Assembly (NCBI RefSeq): GCF_013368755.1
Contig: NC_049566.1
Coordinates: forward strand, 1,674,001-1,738,000
Direction of reading: 5' to 3'
Length of the DNA stretch: 64,000 nucleotides
DNA from: Talaromyces rugulosus
Taxonomy: Eukaryota; Ascomycota; Eurotiomycetes; Eurotiales; Trichocomaceae
In this document: positions 61,252-64,000 of the stretch, in pieces
How positions within the stretch are numbered: the first letter of the stretch is position 1
How the letters are laid out: each line of letters begins with the position of its first letter
Program-made: the position numbers and the translations under genes
The notes under the pieces: model-generated
Seen by the model: the letters and a program-made list of their open reading frames with translations, nothing else
Databases searched by the model: none
Told to the model about the DNA's origin: nothing

Positions 61252-63620
61252 ATGAACGGCACGAAATCGTACGTCAAGCTGGTCTGGGGAAACTTACAGA
61301 GTGGAACTAACGCGATCCACAGAGGCACCCCGACAGGTACTCAAGGAAGGAGTAAGAAAGCGTGCACGGAATGTCGGCAGCAAAAGGTTGGTCGCATCCA
61401 CGTCGCAAACAAAACCCGTTCACTGCAGTTAACTTTTTGATGGGGATATAGGCCAAATGCGATTCTCATCTGAACCCAAATGAGCCGTGCTCGCGATGTC
61501 GCAAGGTCGGCGCAGACTGCGTTATATCGGATCCCTTCAAACGAGAACACAAGCGCAAGTGAGTGCAGCGACGCAGAAGAAGAAACACCCTGAAAAGGAA
61601 AGGACACTCTCTGACATCATGCAGACGACTATCCGAACTCCAGCATGAAGCCGAACAATTGCGAAAACAACTTGGGTCCGACCACGGTAGTAGTAACCGA
61701 CTCGCCTCGCCCATCGCTGTCCAGCCTGTCCTGACAGCTGCGGCCGACATGAGCAGGACGCCGGAAAGCCTCAATGCGTACACGCCGGCAATACCTTCAC
61801 CAAAGTCAAGTATACGGGTCGACGAACCTCAAATAATCCCATCGAATATTCGTCCGCCCCCGGTGGTTGCGCGTGACATGCCCATGGCCCATTCCGACGA
61901 CGAAACACAACCGAGGACGCTCAATAATACCGTTCAGATCGAGGGAAGAGAGATTAGCGATATTTTTCAAATGTCAGTTTATATCGGGACGTCTGGACCT
62001 TTTTTTTTCTAACGCGAATATAGATTCTTCCGTGACTATGCGCCGTTGATGCCTATATTAGACCCTGCCACTACTCCGAATTCTTACTACGTGCAGTCCC
62101 CCCTTCTATTCTGGACGATCCTTCTTGTCGCAAGTCGCAGCTATAGCAAGAACCCGACGCTGTTTACGGCTCTCAGACAGCCTGTTAATGATATGTTGCT
62201 CCTATCATTGTCGACAAACGCGACGCCCGTGGCCAAAATCCAGTCGTTGATCCTTTTTCTTACCTGGCCTGTGCCAAAGATTGAGGTTTTATTCCCCTTT
62301 AGCGGACTACTCCTCCACCTAGCGATGCAGAACGGCCTTCATATGCCCATGGCTAGTCATGAGTTTTCGCGATATGTTGCGATCCCCAAGGACAACCCAA
62401 CCCAGACCGACAGAAGCCTGGCAAATATTGAAATGCAGCGACGGTCAGAACTATGGGCGCAGTGTATTGTTGTCTATCAGCGGTACGTGCAGAACCAAAA
62501 TTGAAAGATGGGCAGAGAGCTTATACATCGTAGGACGTGTTTACAAAAAGGACAGCCGCCCCGGGCAATGCTAGACCTGGTCCCCGAATCCGGCCAAAAG
62601 CTATGCCAGCGATTATCGCCGGCGCTGACGACACAGCTGAAATGTCTTGAGATTGTCAGTAAATGCTGCGTCTCGGTTTTTGTGCTTGGGGTACGCAACA
62701 CATCGCCTGAGCATGAACGATCTTTGGGTATCATCATCCGGACATTTGAAAATCAGTTAAAAGACTTTCAGGAGTCTCTTCCGTCTAGTAAGAACATCCA
62801 CTTTTCTTGGCGTCGTCATTAGCTAATATTTTCAGACGCTAATACGTTATACCCAACTATCGCGCGACTACAAATCCAAGTGTTTCACCTCTACAAAGAC
62901 CTCAGCGGACCGCATGACGGCTGTTTCACACAGCTAGCAAGGACGGCATGCTCTGTGATTGAGCATGGCAAAATCCTATTCGACAAGCCAGAGACATACC
63001 CGTCATGTCCTATATTTATTGTCAACGCACTGGTTATTGCATGCTCGTCTCTGCTAAGGCTTCTAAAGAGTGTTGTTGCACGGGACCTGGATGTCGAGCA
63101 GGCCAAATCCTCCTTTTTCACGGGGATTAACCTGTTGAACGGCATTGCCGTCGATCCAAGCGACTTTCCGGCAAAGTGCTCACAGGCGTTTAGCCAGCTA
63201 TGGAGCAGTCCAAAGGCATTCCGCAAGGCTGACGGCACAGAGCACACGACGCTGCGCATCCGCAGTCGGTTGGTGATGGCGCCTCCTATTGATGTGATTT
63301 GGTGGTGGCGCGACGAAATGGGGTCTGAGCAGGGCCCGCGGTTTAACGATGAGGAAAAGACGGGTAGGTCAAAAACCGCATTTATATTGTTCATACATAT
63401 TGACTAACCGGGTTGTTTTTTTTTTTTCTCGACAGGAACTGCCGAGGATATTGAGATTCCAGCACCGGATCCATTCAACATGGACTCGGAATTTCATTTT
63501 CTTAATGACGAGTTTCTTGCCGACTTTGAGTGGGCAGTAAGCAGCGATTACCTGCTGCCGTCCGAGTCGTATTCGGACATTGCGTGGCCAATGTCGAATC
63601 CGATGTTGCCATCTCCCTGA
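61252..63620 (+). CDS. Zn2Cys6 transcription factor, Leu3 type
   Basis: Seven exons (61252-61386, 61452-61558, 61625-61972, 62024-62482, 62534-62787, 62836-63363, 63436-63620) give 671 aa. The zinc cluster (Cys 38, 41, 48, 58, 61, 68; ACTECRQQKAKCDSHLNPNE) is followed by ISDPFKREHKRKRLSELQHE, the basic linker and dimerisation start typical of yeast Leu3 and Aspergillus LeuB. The regulatory domain begins IFFRDYAPLMPILDP, and the end is acidic (DSEFHFLNDEFLADFEWAVS), like an activation domain. Leu3 proteins control branched-chain amino acid genes and sense alpha-isopropylmalate. As fungi often have several Leu3-like paralogues, this may be a paralogue linked to the neighbouring oxygenase rather than the main LeuB. 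All junction phases agree. Confidence 0.9.
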
Positions 63621-64000
63621 GGGAAAATCAATAAGTAATCACTAATGCACCAGCCCGGAGGCAGGACGGTTCCGGTTCCCGATCCAACGACCAAGCATGA
63701 TTCCAAACAGGGCAGGCTTCTAGAAGGCAGAGAGCCATGTGTTTTTTTTTTTCCGGCCGGTTCCACAGCGGTTTGGGCGGGACATCAAGCGTGTTCTTCC
63801 ATCTTGCATGGATGATTGCAGACTCGCAAGCTACTGGCACTTGCATAGCACTAGTACAGTACTCATGGTCCATGCAGCACGCAGCACGCGAGATAGCCGA
63901 ATTAAGCCTATCTTTGGCCTGCGAGCTGACTCGCTACCAGCTGTTGATACGGTGCATATCCTGAATATGCCCCGAAGGTAACCGCATAGCATTCGCTGTA
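63621..64000. other. 3' flank at window end
   Basis: No gene is recognised in the last 380 bp; overlapping short ORFs on both strands lack support. Confidence 0.5.

Noticed and set aside
1..64000. tRNA, rRNA genes and CRISPR arrays
   Set aside because: No clover-leaf with A/B boxes, rRNA segment or spaced repeat array was recognised by eye; a tRNAscan run would settle the first.

Overview
The window is nuclear DNA of a filamentous ascomycete, most likely a Eurotiomycete of the Aspergillus/Penicillium/Talaromyces kind. The evidence is short introns (about 48-80 bp) with GTANGT donors and CTAAC/CTGAC branch sites, single genes with their own promoters, Zn2Cys6 regulators, P450s including a CYP53 benzoate hydroxylase, an NLR-type phosphorylase domain, and a degraded gypsy fragment with RIP-like nonsense codons. 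Gene models were spliced by eye; exon limits are given in each entry.

Layout. 1-12.3 kb: end of an NLR-like phosphorylase gene, a small basic ORF, an SH3BGR/thioredoxin-fold acidic protein, ribulose-phosphate 3-epimerase (RPE1), an unknown protein, a large methyltransferase and LSM2. 12.8-23.8 kb: an accessory block with a RidA domain followed in frame by a monoamine oxidase across one UGA, a gypsy relic, a Zn2Cys6 factor, a KduD-like dehydrogenase, a 47-aa ORF, a second Zn2Cys6 factor and a divergent NmrA-like protein. 24-32.5 kb: a homeobox/C2H2 factor, a divergent MFS transporter/P450 pair and a triose-phosphate-type transporter. 32.5-37.1 kb is gene-poor, with a CCAAT cluster and an RNase H pseudogene. 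37-43 kb: a secreted protein, a type II membrane glycosyltransferase-like protein and two unknown proteins.

43.5-48.2 kb is the most interesting part. It holds an HD-domain protein very like bacterial PhnZ, a PhyH-family dioxygenase like PhnY, and, divergently, a Git1-like organophosphate transporter. Together they look like a eukaryotic oxidative phosphonate (2-aminoethylphosphonate) uptake and cleavage module, with a CACGTG (PHO-type) site in the shared promoter.

48.4-64 kb: an atypical kinase divergent from PSO2/SNM1, bphA (CYP53), a hydrolase relic, an SMP-domain protein, a DUF7053-like protein, a 2OG-Fe(II) oxygenase and a Leu3-type regulator.

The second main observation is the RidA-UGA-CUA-amine oxidase arrangement. 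The two domains share a frame, UGA-CUA is a known readthrough context, and the oxidase part has no ATG of its own. This points to programmed readthrough, or to a very recent nonsense mutation in a fused gene.
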